Assembly: GCF_015163655.1 (NCBI RefSeq)
Contig: NZ_JADEUF010000032.1
Location: 1-35,398, forward strand
Length of the DNA: 35,398 nt
Origin: Xenorhabdus griffiniae
Lineage (GTDB): Bacteria > Pseudomonadota > Gammaproteobacteria > Enterobacterales > Enterobacteriaceae
Direction: 5' to 3'
Shown: positions 7,566-16,116 of the stretch, one piece after another
Layout: each line of letters opens with the position of its first letter
How positions within the stretch are numbered: position 1 is the first letter of the stretch
Position numbers and translations under genes: made by a program
The notes under the pieces: generated by a model
What the model was told of the DNA's origin: nothing
Database searches by the model: none
Seen by the model: only the letters and a program-made list of their open reading frames with translations

Positions 7566-8333
7566 ATGAATCAGTTGTTTTGGCAGACAATTGGCGATGC
7601 ACCACGTGATCTTGTGATGCTGCACGGATGGGGTTTAAACGCTGAAGTTTGGCGCTCAGTGGAAACGCGATTGGCTTCGCATTTTCGTTTGCATCTGGTG
7701 GATTTGCCGGGTTATGGGCGTAGCCAAGCGTATTCGGCTATGTCATTGGCGGACATGGCAGAGATTGTCTGGCAGCAAGCGCCAGTAAATGCCTTGTGGC
7801 TAGGTTGGTCTTTAGGAGGGTTGGTGGCTAGCCGGATTGCTTTGGATCACCCGGCACACGTTGCGGGTTTGATCACGGTAGCTTCTTCGCCAAGATTTAG
7901 TGCTGATGGCGACTGGCCGGGGATTAAGCCGGAGGTCTTGAGGGCATTTGAGCATCAATTAAGTGCTGATTTTCAAAAGACGGTCGAACGTTTTCTGGCT
8001 TTGCAGACTTTGGGGACGGACAGTGCACGTCAGGATGCTCGTGTACTGAAATCAGTGATACTGAACCAGCCGATGCCGACAGTTGAGGTACTTAATGCCG
8101 GTTTGGAAATCCTGCGCACTGATGATCTAAGGGAGGAATTGTCCCAACTTCAATTACCTTTCCTGCGTCTATATGGTTATCTTGATGGTTTAGTACCGCG
8201 TAAAATTGCTTCACAGCTTGACAAGGCATGGCCACATACGCACTCCGTTATTATGCGCAACGCTGCTCATGCGCCTTTTATTTCCCATCCTGAGGAGTTT
8301 GTTGAGGCAGTAAAGAATTTTGTGGCAGGGTAG
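7566..8333 (+). CDS. bioH: Pimeloyl-[acyl-carrier protein] methyl ester esterase
   Basis: A 255-residue alpha/beta hydrolase that removes the methyl group from pimeloyl-ACP methyl ester and so ends pimelate chain synthesis in biotin formation. The catalytic triad falls at the same positions as in E. coli BioH: Ser82 in LGWSLGG, Asp207 in YGYLDGLVP and His235 in [10 protein letters not shown]. The start MNQLFW is preferred over the longer upstream frame because it gives the family length. It is divergent from gntX, the E. coli arrangement, and marks the left border of the accessory island. Confidence 0.96.
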   Translation: MNQLFWQTIGDAPRDLVMLHGWGLNAEVWRSVETRLASHFRLHLVDLPGYGRSQAYSAMSLADMAEIVWQQAPVNALWLGWSLGGLVASRIALDHPAHVAGLITVASSPRFSADGDWPGIKPEVLRAFEHQLSADFQKTVERFLALQTLGTDSARQDARVLKSVILNQPMPTVEVLNAGLEILRTDDLREELSQLQLPFLRLYGYLDGLVPRKIASQLDKAWPHTHSVIMRNAAHAPFISHPEEFVEAVKNFVAG

Positions 8334-8357
8334 TCAATTGATGTTTCTTTATTGATA

Positions 8358-8388
8358 ATTACCCATAGCATTAATTGTTATGGGTAAT
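8358..8388. terminator. Bidirectional hairpin between bioH and osmC-like gene
   Basis: The inverted repeat ATTACCCATAGCA / TGTTATGGGTAAT forms 13 pairs with one G-T and a 5-base loop. It lies between two convergent genes, 24 bases after the bioH stop and 7 bases from the stop of the next gene. Such a position fits a shared terminator. There is no good T tract on either side. Confidence 0.55.
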
Positions 8389-8395
8389 CGATAAC

Positions 8396-8839
8396 TTATC
8401 TTGAGGAATAAATTTCAGTTACAATTTCAGGTGTATTGACCATGGTGTCGCGAATAGGGCAGTTTCTCTCGATAAAATCAATAAAATCTCGTATTTCTTG
8501 TTCGGTATTATCTGCTTTAATATAGAATTTTGATGTAATTTTGGAAAAACCAATTTTGGTGTTTTTATTTATACCTTTGACGCCATCAAGATCTAATTCA
8601 CCCTCTAGTTCTATTTTGATATCGATCAGATTTATTTTATGGGCACTGGCAAAGCTTTTTGCCACCATCCCCTGACAAGCACCGAAAGCGGAAAGCAATG
8701 CTTCTACAGGCGTCATTGCTTCATTTTTTCCTCCCAAACTTTCCGGTTCATCTAAATGAAATAAAAAGTTTCGTGAGGAACATTTCATTTTCAGAGGACC
8801 TACAGACTCCACAGTTGCAGTAAATAACTCTTTAGACAT
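8396..8839 (-). CDS. OsmC-family protein
   Basis: A 147-residue OsmC/Ohr-superfamily protein. The two family cysteines are present, in FGACQGMVAKSFAS and ERNCPIRDTM, so thiol-based peroxide reduction or another redox role is possible. The preceding TPVEALLSAFGACQ segment is the usual OsmC core helix. It looks closer to the YhfA-type branch than to Ohr, but I cannot place it in a subfamily. The start is preceded by AAGGAT. It is the first gene of the region not shared with E. coli and is transcribed towards bioH. A shortened repeat lies just upstream. Confidence 0.85.
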   Translation of the reverse strand: MSKELFTATVESVGPLKMKCSSRNFLFHLDEPESLGGKNEAMTPVEALLSAFGACQGMVAKSFASAHKINLIDIKIELEGELDLDGVKGINKNTKIGFSKITSKFYIKADNTEQEIRDFIDFIERNCPIRDTMVNTPEIVTEIYSSR

Positions 8840-8866
8840 ATTATTATCCTTAGGTTATTAATAATG

Positions 8867-8952
8867 ATATACACATTAAACTTCAAGTTGCAATTTACAA
8901 CACGATATGAAGCGAGGAGACATCACGTGCATCTTGAAGTTAGATTGGTATA
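8867..8952. repeat. Dispersed palindromic repeat, internally shortened, inverted
   Basis: The copy lies in the opposite orientation to those at 251 and 5968 (TTAAACTTCAAGTTGCAATT first, ATCTTGAAGTTAGATTGGTATA last). One arm of the central GC-rich hairpin has been lost (GAAGCGAGGAGACATCACG remains), so it is about 20 bases short. It lies directly upstream of the osmC-like gene. Confidence 0.75.
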
Positions 8953-9140
8953 GAAATGCAACCCAGATAATAAGGGACTATCTTTTAGTTTTCAATTTTA
9001 ACGGAAGTAATAAAATTTAGTTCTAGGGAATAATATTAATTATATTAAAACAGTGAGTGAATTTGTACTGAGAAAGCATTTTCCAAGAGTAAATAATAAA
9101 TATTTTTTACGCTAATTTCTCATGTAAACTTTACTTTGTA

Positions 9141-9167
9141 TGCGCATCTTGAAATTAAATTGGTATA
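9141..9167. repeat. Half copy of the dispersed repeat
   Basis: Only the terminal segment remains (TGCGCATCTTGAAATTAAAT then TGGTATA). Apart from this and the copy at 8867-8952, the gap 8840-9271 is AT-rich and should hold the diverging promoters of the osmC-like gene and the araC-type gene. I see no further gene in it. Confidence 0.55.
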
Positions 9168-9271
9168 TTGCTGTTGGTTGACGACATACCCGCTAACCGA
9201 TTAATCTAGAGTGCATTGCAAGTTAAGGTAGACTATATTCACTCACTGCTTTGTTGATAAGGATTGAGGCT

Positions 9272-10153
9272 ATGCTATCAAATATTCAAGCTGCCCCTAA
9301 GTTTATCCGGCAATATAAACATGCTACTAGTGAATTAAACTTTATTTACAATGTATCAACTGAATGGCACCAACATCCCTGTATTCAACTCAGTCTATCT
9401 TTACATAGTCATGAATTGCTCACCTTATCAATACAGGATAAGATTCATTCCTCTCATGGTTTTCTTATTCGTTCAAATGTGATGCATAAGCTAGATTCAT
9501 CCAATACTTGTAGCATTACATTGCTCATTGAACCGATCGATGAGCACTACCATTTATTTAGCCATCTCACGGAGGATCTGGCAGTTATTTCGCTGGGGTA
9601 TGATGACATTGTGGCTGTAACGGATTATCTCATTAAGTCGTTTCTTTGTGGCGAAAAACCTGACACATTTACTATTTACTTGTTACTTAGCCCATATCTG
9701 CCATGCCATTGTCAGTTTGATAAACGTATTTTAAAAGCGGTTACGTTTATCGAATCGCTATCCGTAAAGCGGATTTCATCCCGCCAGGTCGCTGATAAAA
9801 TTTACCTTTCTGAAAGCCGTTTTTTACATCTTTTTCGCGATCAAGTGGGAATTAATTTCCGCGCTTACTTGCTATGGTTACGTTTAAGTGATGCTATTGA
9901 AGAAATTTATATGACCGATTCTTTAACATTGGTTGCTAATAACTGCGGTTTTTCTGATACAGCTCATTTTAGTCGGACATGCAAAATGGCATATGGAATA
10001 CGCCCTTCTGACCTTAAACATATAATCCAACAAAATCTACAGTTCGACTGTAACACTGCGCAATGCCGCTATAACATCAATAAACAAGCAATACATAATA
10101 TTGCTGAGAGACAAAACCATCATGAAAAAGAAGCCAATCCCCGAATCATTTAG
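9272..10153 (+). CDS. AraC-family transcriptional regulator
   Basis: A 293-residue regulator. The N-terminal half (about 1-140) is a cupin-like sensory domain with an EWHQHPCIQLSL segment. The C-terminal half carries two helix-turn-helix motifs at about 169-190 (SSRQVADKIYLSESRFLHLF) and 218-239 (LTLVANNCGFSDTAHFSRTC), then GIRPSDLK, typical of AraC/XylS proteins. The ATG at 9272 follows GGATTGAGG and is preferred over an upstream TTG. Its 3' end overlaps the convergent emrB-like gene by 8 bases. That neighbourhood suggests it controls the pump or the divergent acyl/sulfur operon. The ligand is unknown. Confidence 0.88.
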   Translation: MLSNIQAAPKFIRQYKHATSELNFIYNVSTEWHQHPCIQLSLSLHSHELLTLSIQDKIHSSHGFLIRSNVMHKLDSSNTCSITLLIEPIDEHYHLFSHLTEDLAVISLGYDDIVAVTDYLIKSFLCGEKPDTFTIYLLLSPYLPCHCQFDKRILKAVTFIESLSVKRISSRQVADKIYLSESRFLHLFRDQVGINFRAYLLWLRLSDAIEEIYMTDSLTLVANNCGFSDTAHFSRTCKMAYGIRPSDLKHIIQQNLQFDCNTAQCRYNINKQAIHNIAERQNHHEKEANPRII

Positions 10154-11654
10154 GTGATAAATTCGATCTGGACAACCAAAGAATCAAAATGAGTGCCAGA
10201 AAAATAAAACCAAAGAGCCAGAAAATTTCGTTAGCTGCCAGAATTAAACTCTGGTTAGTAATTTTCTTCGCGAGAAAAATAGTTGCCTGTAGGTCAGACA
10301 ATCCCAGCAGCCTGATATCTTGATAAGCTAAATCAACAAGGACGTTATTTTGTGTGATGTTTTCAGTGAGCTGAGAATGGTGAACAGCCTCACGGCGCGA
10401 CCACAATGTATTGGTTAACGATGTACCTATCGATATCGCCAGGGTTCGAAAGAAGTTAAACAAGCTGCCTGCCGAAGCGATCTTTTCCTGAGGGATATCA
10501 GATAAAATAATCATGTTGAGTGGCATAATAAAACAGGCAATCGCTATTCCCTGTACAAACTGTGGCCATGCTGCGCTGGAAAAATCCATCCCAGACTCAA
10601 AAGTATGCGCCCGCCAAAAAAAGCAGAAAGAGAAGACAATAAAGCTAAGGGTGACTAAATAGCGCATATCAATTTTGGCACCAAAGCGGCCAATAACCGG
10701 GGCCAGAAAAATGGGAAGGATGCCCAGAGGCGCTAATGCAAACCCTGCCCAAGTAGCGGTGTAACCAAAAACTGTCTGTAGTAACTGGGGTTGTAAGACT
10801 AAGACACCAATGTGCAATAGAAATGCCAAACTGATACAAATCGTGCCTACCGTAAAGTTACGAGATTTAAACAGGGATAAATCAACAATCGGGTTATCAT
10901 CAGTCAGTTCCCAAATGACAAACAGGATGATACCTATCGTGGCAATGATAGCCAGTGCGATGATCTCATTGGAATTAAACCAATCTAGCTCCTTCCCTCT
11001 GTCTAACATCAGTTGTAAGCAGCCAACACCGACAACGAGTAGAACCAAGCCCACTGTATCAACCGGAATAATTTCAGTTTTGGTTTCGCGCTTATTTAAC
11101 AGTAAATAAGTAATAAAAATAGCGACCAAACCAATGGGAACGTTGATTAAGAAAATCCATCCCCAGTGGACGTTATCACTAATCCATCCACCGAGGATAG
11201 GCCCACAAACTGGGGCTATAATGACGGTCATAGACCAAATGGCCAAAGCCATACTGTGTTGAGACTTAGGAAAATTTGCCAGCAACAAACTTTGTGATAA
11301 GGGGATGATAGGGCCTGAAACCGCGCCTTGTATAATTCGGGTAATAATGAGCATTTCAAGGCTATTGGAGATGCCACATAACCAAGAAGAAATAATGAAA
11401 AGCACGGTCGAAATGACAAACAGTCGCACTTCCCCCACGCGTTTTGCCAACCAACCCGTCAAAGGGATAGAGATCGCATTAGCAACACCAAATGACGTGA
11501 TAACCCAAGTGCCTTGTGACACAGATGATCCAAGATCACCGGCAATGGTTGACAATGCTACGTTAGCAATCGTCAAATCCAAAATTTGCAGAAAAGCGAT
11601 AATCGCCAGGGACAGGATTAACCACCAGCGCTGGCTGACTGATAAAAGTTCCAT
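10146..11654 (-). CDS. emrB: EmrB-type multidrug efflux transporter (MFS, DHA2)
   Basis: A 502-residue proton-driven transporter of the DHA2 (14-helix) major facilitator family. Characteristic segments are LDLTIANVALSTIAGDLG, SQGTWVITSFGVANAISIPL, LTGWLAKRVGEVRLF, APVCGPILGGWISD (motif C) and LTDDNPIVDLSLFKSRNFTV, all near those of E. coli EmrB. An in-frame ATG 24 bases earlier overlaps the emrA-like gene, but AAGGA lies upstream of the ATG chosen here. With the upstream emrA-like gene it should form a tripartite system with a TolC-type outer-membrane channel that exports hydrophobic compounds. There is no emrR nearby; an AraC-type gene sits on the other side. It may export the product of the divergent operon. 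Confidence 0.9.
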   Translation of the reverse strand: MELLSVSQRWWLILSLAIIAFLQILDLTIANVALSTIAGDLGSSVSQGTWVITSFGVANAISIPLTGWLAKRVGEVRLFVISTVLFIISSWLCGISNSLEMLIITRIIQGAVSGPIIPLSQSLLLANFPKSQHSMALAIWSMTVIIAPVCGPILGGWISDNVHWGWIFLINVPIGLVAIFITYLLLNKRETKTEIIPVDTVGLVLLVVGVGCLQLMLDRGKELDWFNSNEIIALAIIATIGIILFVIWELTDDNPIVDLSLFKSRNFTVGTICISLAFLLHIGVLVLQPQLLQTVFGYTATWAGFALAPLGILPIFLAPVIGRFGAKIDMRYLVTLSFIVFSFCFFWRAHTFESGMDFSSAAWPQFVQGIAIACFIMPLNMIILSDIPQEKIASAGSLFNFFRTLAISIGTSLTNTLWSRREAVHHSQLTENITQNNVLVDLAYQDIRLLGLSDLQATIFLAKKITNQSLILAANEIFWLFGFIFLALILILWLSRSNLSPK

Positions 11655-11667
11655 AGCTGTGTGATCC

Positions 11668-12855
11668 TTAATTTTCATGACTGGTATTGCTTTTTATGAT
11701 TTGTTCAATAATTTCATCTATTTCTTTATTATCGAATGAGAGCACATCAGTCTGATAAATAATCCGTTGCGGAGTTTTGTTAGCCAGAGTTGTACCTTCT
11801 GTTTTTCTCGTATCAACAGTTGCATGCATTGATAAACCGATTCGTAATGGGTTAAGGGCAATTTGCTCCCGATCTAATTCAATACGTACAGGGAGGCGCT
11901 GTACCACTTTAATCCAGTTACCTGTCGCGTTCTGAGCGGGGAGGATAGAGAAAGCGCTGCCAGTTCCCATATCCATACCCGTAATCCGTCCCTGATAAGC
12001 CACACTATCACCATAAAAATCACTGATTAATTTGACGGGTTGCCCCAGACGCATATTAGTAAACTGTACTTCCTTAAAATTCGCTTCAACCCATAATTGG
12101 TCAGAAGGGACAATTATCATCAAGGGCGTAGATTGATTGATTTGGGCGCCGACCTGAACACTACGACGTGATACATACCCACTGACTGGCGCGTAAATTT
12201 TAGTACGTTGCAGGGACAACCAAGTTTCACGTAAATTGGATACCGCCTTTTCTATATTGGGCAGCTTCTCTAGCGGTGTTCCCATAATCAAAGCCTGATT
12301 AATCTTATACTGCTGTATAGCGACTTTTAAATCTGCTTTGGCAATATCAACAGCCTTACGAGCGTGATCCAGCTCTTCAACAGCAATGACATTGACCTTT
12401 CCTAATTTTTCCCGCCTTGCCAGATCACTTTTTAACTTGTCTAAAGTCAGCTGTTTTAATTCCACATTAGCCTGAAGCTTGGGGTTACTCAGGATAGTTT
12501 CTTGTGTTTCACGCACGGCTTGGGCTAACGCATGTTTACTCTTCCCGAAAGCATTTTCAGCATCAGCACTATCCAACGTTAACAGAAGGTCGCCTTGTTG
12601 AACGAAATCGGTGTTATCAACATAAATATTTTTTACGCTGCCATGGGTTTGTGACATAACTTGAATTTGATTACCGACAACATAAGCATTATCTGTTGAT
12701 TGGTAGAAACGCAATACCATGTACCAATAAAGTAGGTAAGCTGCACCGGAGAACAAAAAAAATAATACAACAACAGAAAGTATTATTTTTCGCTTTTTAT
12801 TATTTTTTGCTCCTTGTAGTGGCTCAGGCATAGTTTCAACTTTATTATTTCCCAT
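11668..12855 (-). CDS. emrA: EmrA-type membrane fusion protein (HlyD family)
   Basis: A 395-residue periplasmic adaptor of the EmrA/HlyD family. One membrane anchor spans about residues 24-47. The first barrel-sandwich half follows (TDNAYVVGNQIQVMSQTHGS...VKNIYVDNTDFVQQGDLLL), then a coiled-coil hairpin at about 100-225, the second lipoyl half (IYAPVSGYVSRRSVQVGAQI) and a beta-barrel with QLWVEANFKEVQFTNMRLGQ. GGAG precedes the start. It is the first gene of an emrAB pair and links the MFS pump to an outer-membrane channel not encoded here. It is divergent from the operon beginning at 13391 and shares its 535-base upstream region. Confidence 0.9.
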   Translation of the reverse strand: MGNNKVETMPEPLQGAKNNKKRKIILSVVVLFFLFSGAAYLLYWYMVLRFYQSTDNAYVVGNQIQVMSQTHGSVKNIYVDNTDFVQQGDLLLTLDSADAENAFGKSKHALAQAVRETQETILSNPKLQANVELKQLTLDKLKSDLARREKLGKVNVIAVEELDHARKAVDIAKADLKVAIQQYKINQALIMGTPLEKLPNIEKAVSNLRETWLSLQRTKIYAPVSGYVSRRSVQVGAQINQSTPLMIIVPSDQLWVEANFKEVQFTNMRLGQPVKLISDFYGDSVAYQGRITGMDMGTGSAFSILPAQNATGNWIKVVQRLPVRIELDREQIALNPLRIGLSMHATVDTRKTEGTTLANKTPQRIIYQTDVLSFDNKEIDEIIEQIIKSNTSHEN

Positions 12856-13390
12856 GTTCGACTCCGATTAATTAAATTAATAAGCATATTCAAAATTTAT
12901 ACTGATATGCTACCGCCAGGCATCCCTATTTTTCATATGACTTGCATAGAATGAATTCCATACTTAGGTGTTATGCCCGCTAATACCTTGAAGGTACACG
13001 GTATCTTCATTTTATAACTTAATAACATGATTGGATTGAATAATCTGGCTGATGTGGAAGTGATGGAATGTTAAGTGAAATTTATGCAATAATGGCAAGG
13101 CAGGTAAGGAATGTATGTGAGTGATTTACAAAGTAAATAAAAATAGCCAGTTTATTCAAGCAAAATAAAAACACGATAGTTAAATTTGCTTTGGCAAAAA
13201 GTGCTTACACGAATTGCTTATATATCAATCCAACTTCAAGTTGCAGCTTGCAATCAATGTGATTGTTTATCTCTCCCCGCGTAGCGGGAAGAGATAAGAA
13301 GCATCTGGAAAGGCGATTGGTATACATATGATCTGCACAACTGCCGGAAAGCAATTAAAAAAATATATAATAACTATTAGGATAGATTAC
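12856..13390. promoter_or_regulatory. Divergent control region of emrAB-like and acyl/sulfur operons
   Basis: These 535 bases lie between two divergent transcription units. I see no open frame of note. The region contains a full repeat copy at 13219-13325. The repeat end forms TTGGTATACAT, an extended -10-like element (TGN at 13318-13320, TATACA at 13321-13326), about 65 bases before the first gene of the rightward operon. AGGA at 13379-13382 is the ribosome-binding site for that gene. Binding sites of the AraC-type regulator would be expected here but cannot be recognised. Confidence 0.45.
13219..13325. repeat. Dispersed palindromic repeat, divergent full copy
   Basis: The copy has the same architecture as those at 251 and 5968 but a different spacer: TATATATCAATCCAACTTCA first, then GCAGCTTGCAATCAATGTGA, a hairpin with CTCTCCCCGC-GTA-GCGGGAAGAG and GGCGATTGGTATA last. 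Compared with the copy at 34631 it is inverted and shares the same spacer type (CAATCACATTGATT on the other strand). It lies 66 bases upstream of the acyl/sulfur operon start. Confidence 0.8.
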
Positions 13391-14572
13391 ATGTTCAAAT
13401 CGACTGAGCTGTATGAAAAAATAAAAGAAGTCAATGGTGACGCTATAAAATGGTTAATTACAAGTAGTAACTTTTTTTATAGTCTCTCAACTGAAGAACA
13501 ACAAGAATTAAAAACCCATGTTATTAGAGATGCCTTTAAATACCATTTTGAAAATAATGCTTACTACCGTGAACAATGTGAAAAGAAAGGGGTAAAACCC
13601 AGTGATATTCAAAATTACACAGATTTAGTCAATATCCCAGTTATTCCTGTATCCACATTCAAATCTGCAAATAGCCATCGTCTTTTGAGTAAACCTCTTT
13701 CCAGCATTGAGCATGAAATGCGTTCGACAGGTACTAGTGGGATCCCGAGTGTTGCCCGTCGATGTGATGAAACAATGGACTATACTACCATAGGTCTTTA
13801 TAACTCATTTCGTGACATGCTTAAACTCTCCAGTGGCGCGGGACTTTGTTTATGTCCTTCCACAGAGGAAATTCCTGAAATGGGAATGATCAAAGCATTT
13901 AATTGGTTGGCTGGGTTGCTGGATACAAATTGCTTTATGGTTAAGGAAGAGCGTTTTGTCCCAGAAGAAGCTGTCAGTCAATTAAACGAGTGGCAAGGAA
14001 AATTTACCCGCCATCTGATAGGGCCTCCATTCCTTATTCATCGCTTTATCAGTTTCTTAAAAGCGACAAATACTAAGTTGGAACTGGATAGCGGAAGTAT
14101 GATCATTACACTTGGTGGTTGGAAGCGTTTCACTGGTGCCATGATCTCCCGTACCGAGTTTAATCAGGAGCTGGAAACTTGGTTAGGTATTCCAGCTAAT
14201 CAGGTTCGTGATATGTACGGACTGGTCGAAGCCAACTTTTTGGCGATAGAGGATGAGTTTAACCAAAAACATATACCGCCTTATATTCATTTCTCTGTTC
14301 GTGATCCGGAAAATTTATCCCGAGAAGTGGCTGATGGTGAAACCGGTCAGCTTGTTATTTTTGATCCCATAGCACGCTCAACACCGGGCATGTTGTTGAC
14401 TGAAGACATGATTTACCTGCGCACTGATCGTGATCCATCAGGGCGTAACTCGCAACGTATGCAATATGTTATGCGGGCGCCTTCTGCAACGGAATTCGGC
14501 TGCTGTGCTGTTAATCTGGAAAGTAAAATGTCTGCTGATGAACAAAGGGATGTATGCCCTGTTACTCAGTGA
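13391..14572 (+). CDS. LuxE-like acyl-protein synthetase (acyl-adenylating enzyme)
   Basis: A 393-residue member of the LuxE / acyl-protein synthetase family (ANL-related). Family marks are the nucleotide-binding loop RSTGTSGIPSVARR (111-124), LGGWKRF (241-247), RDMYGLVEANFLAIEDE (273-289), a conserved HIPPYIHFSVRD segment, and a C-terminal GCC motif (Cys371/372) near the place where LuxE carries its acyl-accepting cysteine. LuxE activates a fatty acid as acyl-AMP and holds it as a thioester for the LuxC reductase. No luxC, luxA or luxB is present, so the acyl group probably goes elsewhere. I chose the ATG at 13391 because AGGA is 8 bases upstream; a longer frame begins at 13328. It is the first gene of a six-gene operon, 9 bases before the next. 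Confidence 0.85.
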   Translation: MFKSTELYEKIKEVNGDAIKWLITSSNFFYSLSTEEQQELKTHVIRDAFKYHFENNAYYREQCEKKGVKPSDIQNYTDLVNIPVIPVSTFKSANSHRLLSKPLSSIEHEMRSTGTSGIPSVARRCDETMDYTTIGLYNSFRDMLKLSSGAGLCLCPSTEEIPEMGMIKAFNWLAGLLDTNCFMVKEERFVPEEAVSQLNEWQGKFTRHLIGPPFLIHRFISFLKATNTKLELDSGSMIITLGGWKRFTGAMISRTEFNQELETWLGIPANQVRDMYGLVEANFLAIEDEFNQKHIPPYIHFSVRDPENLSREVADGETGQLVIFDPIARSTPGMLLTEDMIYLRTDRDPSGRNSQRMQYVMRAPSATEFGCCAVNLESKMSADEQRDVCPVTQ

Positions 14573-14581
14573 GGTCTAATC

Positions 14582-14938
14582 ATGTTTAATGAAATTATCA
14601 CTGATAACTTCTGTAATCCTGATTTTCAGGGCAGCCTGACAAATCCTGATATTCAGTTGAAGTTGGGTAACCCTGTGTGTGGGGATACAGTGAATATTGA
14701 TTTGTCCTTGAGTGAAGAAGGGCGCATCAGTGCGGCCCGTTTTCAAGCTTGGGGATGTACGACTTCTTTAGCCATGTCTAACCAGTTTTGTCGCCAAGTT
14801 CAGGGAAGAACTCTGGCAGAGATCGCCCAATTAAGCACACAAGAGATCGACAGCATGTTGGGTAAGCTGCAACCTTCACAGCAGCATTGTCTGGAAATGT
14901 TGCACGCTCTTTTTCAGCAGGTAAGGGAGCATATATGA
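14582..14938 (+). CDS. IscU/NifU-N-like Fe-S or sulfur scaffold
   Basis: A 118-residue protein of the IscU/SufU/NifU N-terminal family. The three scaffold cysteines are present with the usual spacing: Cys33 in NPVCGD, Cys59 in WGCTTSLAMS and Cys103 in QHCLEML, plus Asp35 after the first. It is shorter than IscU (128) and divergent in sequence, and I do not see the LPPVK motif by which IscU is handed to the HscA chaperone. It may therefore serve one local partner rather than general cluster assembly. It could accept sulfur from the next gene's desulfurase or build a cluster for an enzyme outside the locus. ATGA overlap with the desulfurase gene indicates translational coupling. Confidence 0.88.
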   Translation: MFNEIITDNFCNPDFQGSLTNPDIQLKLGNPVCGDTVNIDLSLSEEGRISAARFQAWGCTTSLAMSNQFCRQVQGRTLAEIAQLSTQEIDSMLGKLQPSQQHCLEMLHALFQQVREHI

Positions 14939-16116
14939 CAATGTTGTACTTTGATTTCAATGCGACAACGCCACTGAGTCATAAGACAAAGACGGCAATT
15001 CAGGGCGTGTTGGATCAATTTGCCAATCCTTCCGGCAGATATCGTTTAAGCCAAAATCTGGTGACGTTGATTCATCAGGCAAAAGAGTCAATCGCTCAAT
15101 TAGTGGGAGGTTCGCCAGAAAGGATCATTTTTACTTCTGGGGGGACAGAGAGCAATAATCTGGCTTTGCACAGTGTATTCAGCCAGCTTCCGGTTGGTCA
15201 ATTGTCACGTTATCACGCCATCTGCTCCGCAATTGAACACTCTTCAATTCTGGAACCTCTGCGTTGGTACCAAGCGCAAGGCTTAAAGCTTACTGTCATT
15301 GAGCCGAGTAAAACAGGAAGAGTTGATCTGGACACCTTATGTCGTGCTATCACACCTCAAACGTGTTTCATCGCATTGATGGTAATCAACAATGAAACTG
15401 GCGTTATTCAACCTTACGATCAGCTTGCTTCCTGGCTGAAAGGAAAAGGTATCCATCTTCATCTCGATGCCATACAAGCGGTAGGAAAATGGCCGATAAG
15501 CCGTTTTGATGATATTCCACTAACTATTTCCTTTTCCGGGCATAAATTTTATGCCCCTAAAGGGGTGGGTGGGTTGTATTACAGCCAGCAAGTGAAAATC
15601 AATCCCTTACTACATGGAGGTGGGCAGGAACACGGCTTACGTAGTGGTACAGAAAACACATTAGGAATAGCCGGATTAGCGGCTGCCGCAAAAGAAGCTT
15701 ATGAAGAATTGGTTCAACGCATTGATTACTGCCGTGAAATGAGAACGTACCTGCTTACTCAATTAGATAAGTTGGGTGTGAATTATCACGTAAATGGTGA
15801 GACCAATCCTGAATATCAGGCTCCATGGACATTAAATGTCAGTTTCCCTGGTATTAGGGCGGAAGCGTTAGCAAGCCGATTGGATTTATGCCACGGTATT
15901 TCTGTTTCTCTGGGGTCTGCTTGTAGCAATAACGCTCATTCACCTCAGCGTTCACATGTTTTACTTGCGATGCAATCTCCTCATGACTATATCGATAGTG
16001 CATTGCGGATCAGCTTTGGACATGTTACCGAGCGGCATGAAGTGAGTGTCTTGGCTAATGCCTTACAACAGGAAACACGGCATTTATTGGCCATTGCAGG
16101 AGAACAAAAAAGATGA
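14935..16116 (+). CDS. IscS/NifS-like cysteine desulfurase
   Basis: A 393-residue PLP enzyme that converts cysteine to alanine and a protein-bound persulfide. The PLP-binding Lys204 is in SFSGHKFYAPKGVGG. The persulfide cysteine Cys330 is in VSLGSACSNNAHSPQRSHVL, matching the mobile-loop cysteine of group I (NifS/IscS) enzymes. Further family motifs are FTSGGTESNNLAL, ALMVINNETGVIQP and HLDAIQAVGKW. Its length is close to IscS (404). The ATG at 14935 follows AAGGGAG and overlaps the previous stop. The longer frame from 14887 would overlap the previous gene by 52 bases. It lies between a scaffold gene and acyl-activating genes, so its sulfur probably serves this pathway. Confidence 0.93.
   Translation: MTMLYFDFNATTPLSHKTKTAIQGVLDQFANPSGRYRLSQNLVTLIHQAKESIAQLVGGSPERIIFTSGGTESNNLALHSVFSQLPVGQLSRYHAICSAIEHSSILEPLRWYQAQGLKLTVIEPSKTGRVDLDTLCRAITPQTCFIALMVINNETGVIQPYDQLASWLKGKGIHLHLDAIQAVGKWPISRFDDIPLTISFSGHKFYAPKGVGGLYYSQQVKINPLLHGGGQEHGLRSGTENTLGIAGLAAAAKEAYEELVQRIDYCREMRTYLLTQLDKLGVNYHVNGETNPEYQAPWTLNVSFPGIRAEALASRLDLCHGISVSLGSACSNNAHSPQRSHVLLAMQSPHDYIDSALRISFGHVTERHEVSVLANALQQETRHLLAIAGEQKR

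Noticed and set aside
13391-14572. Part of a bioluminescence (lux) operon
   Set aside because: Only a LuxE-like gene is present. No luxC, luxD, luxA or luxB can be found around it, and the neighbours are sulfur and ACP genes.
14582-16116. Nitrogen-fixation nifU-nifS locus
   Set aside because: The scaffold has only the N-terminal IscU-like domain and no nif structural or cofactor genes are nearby.
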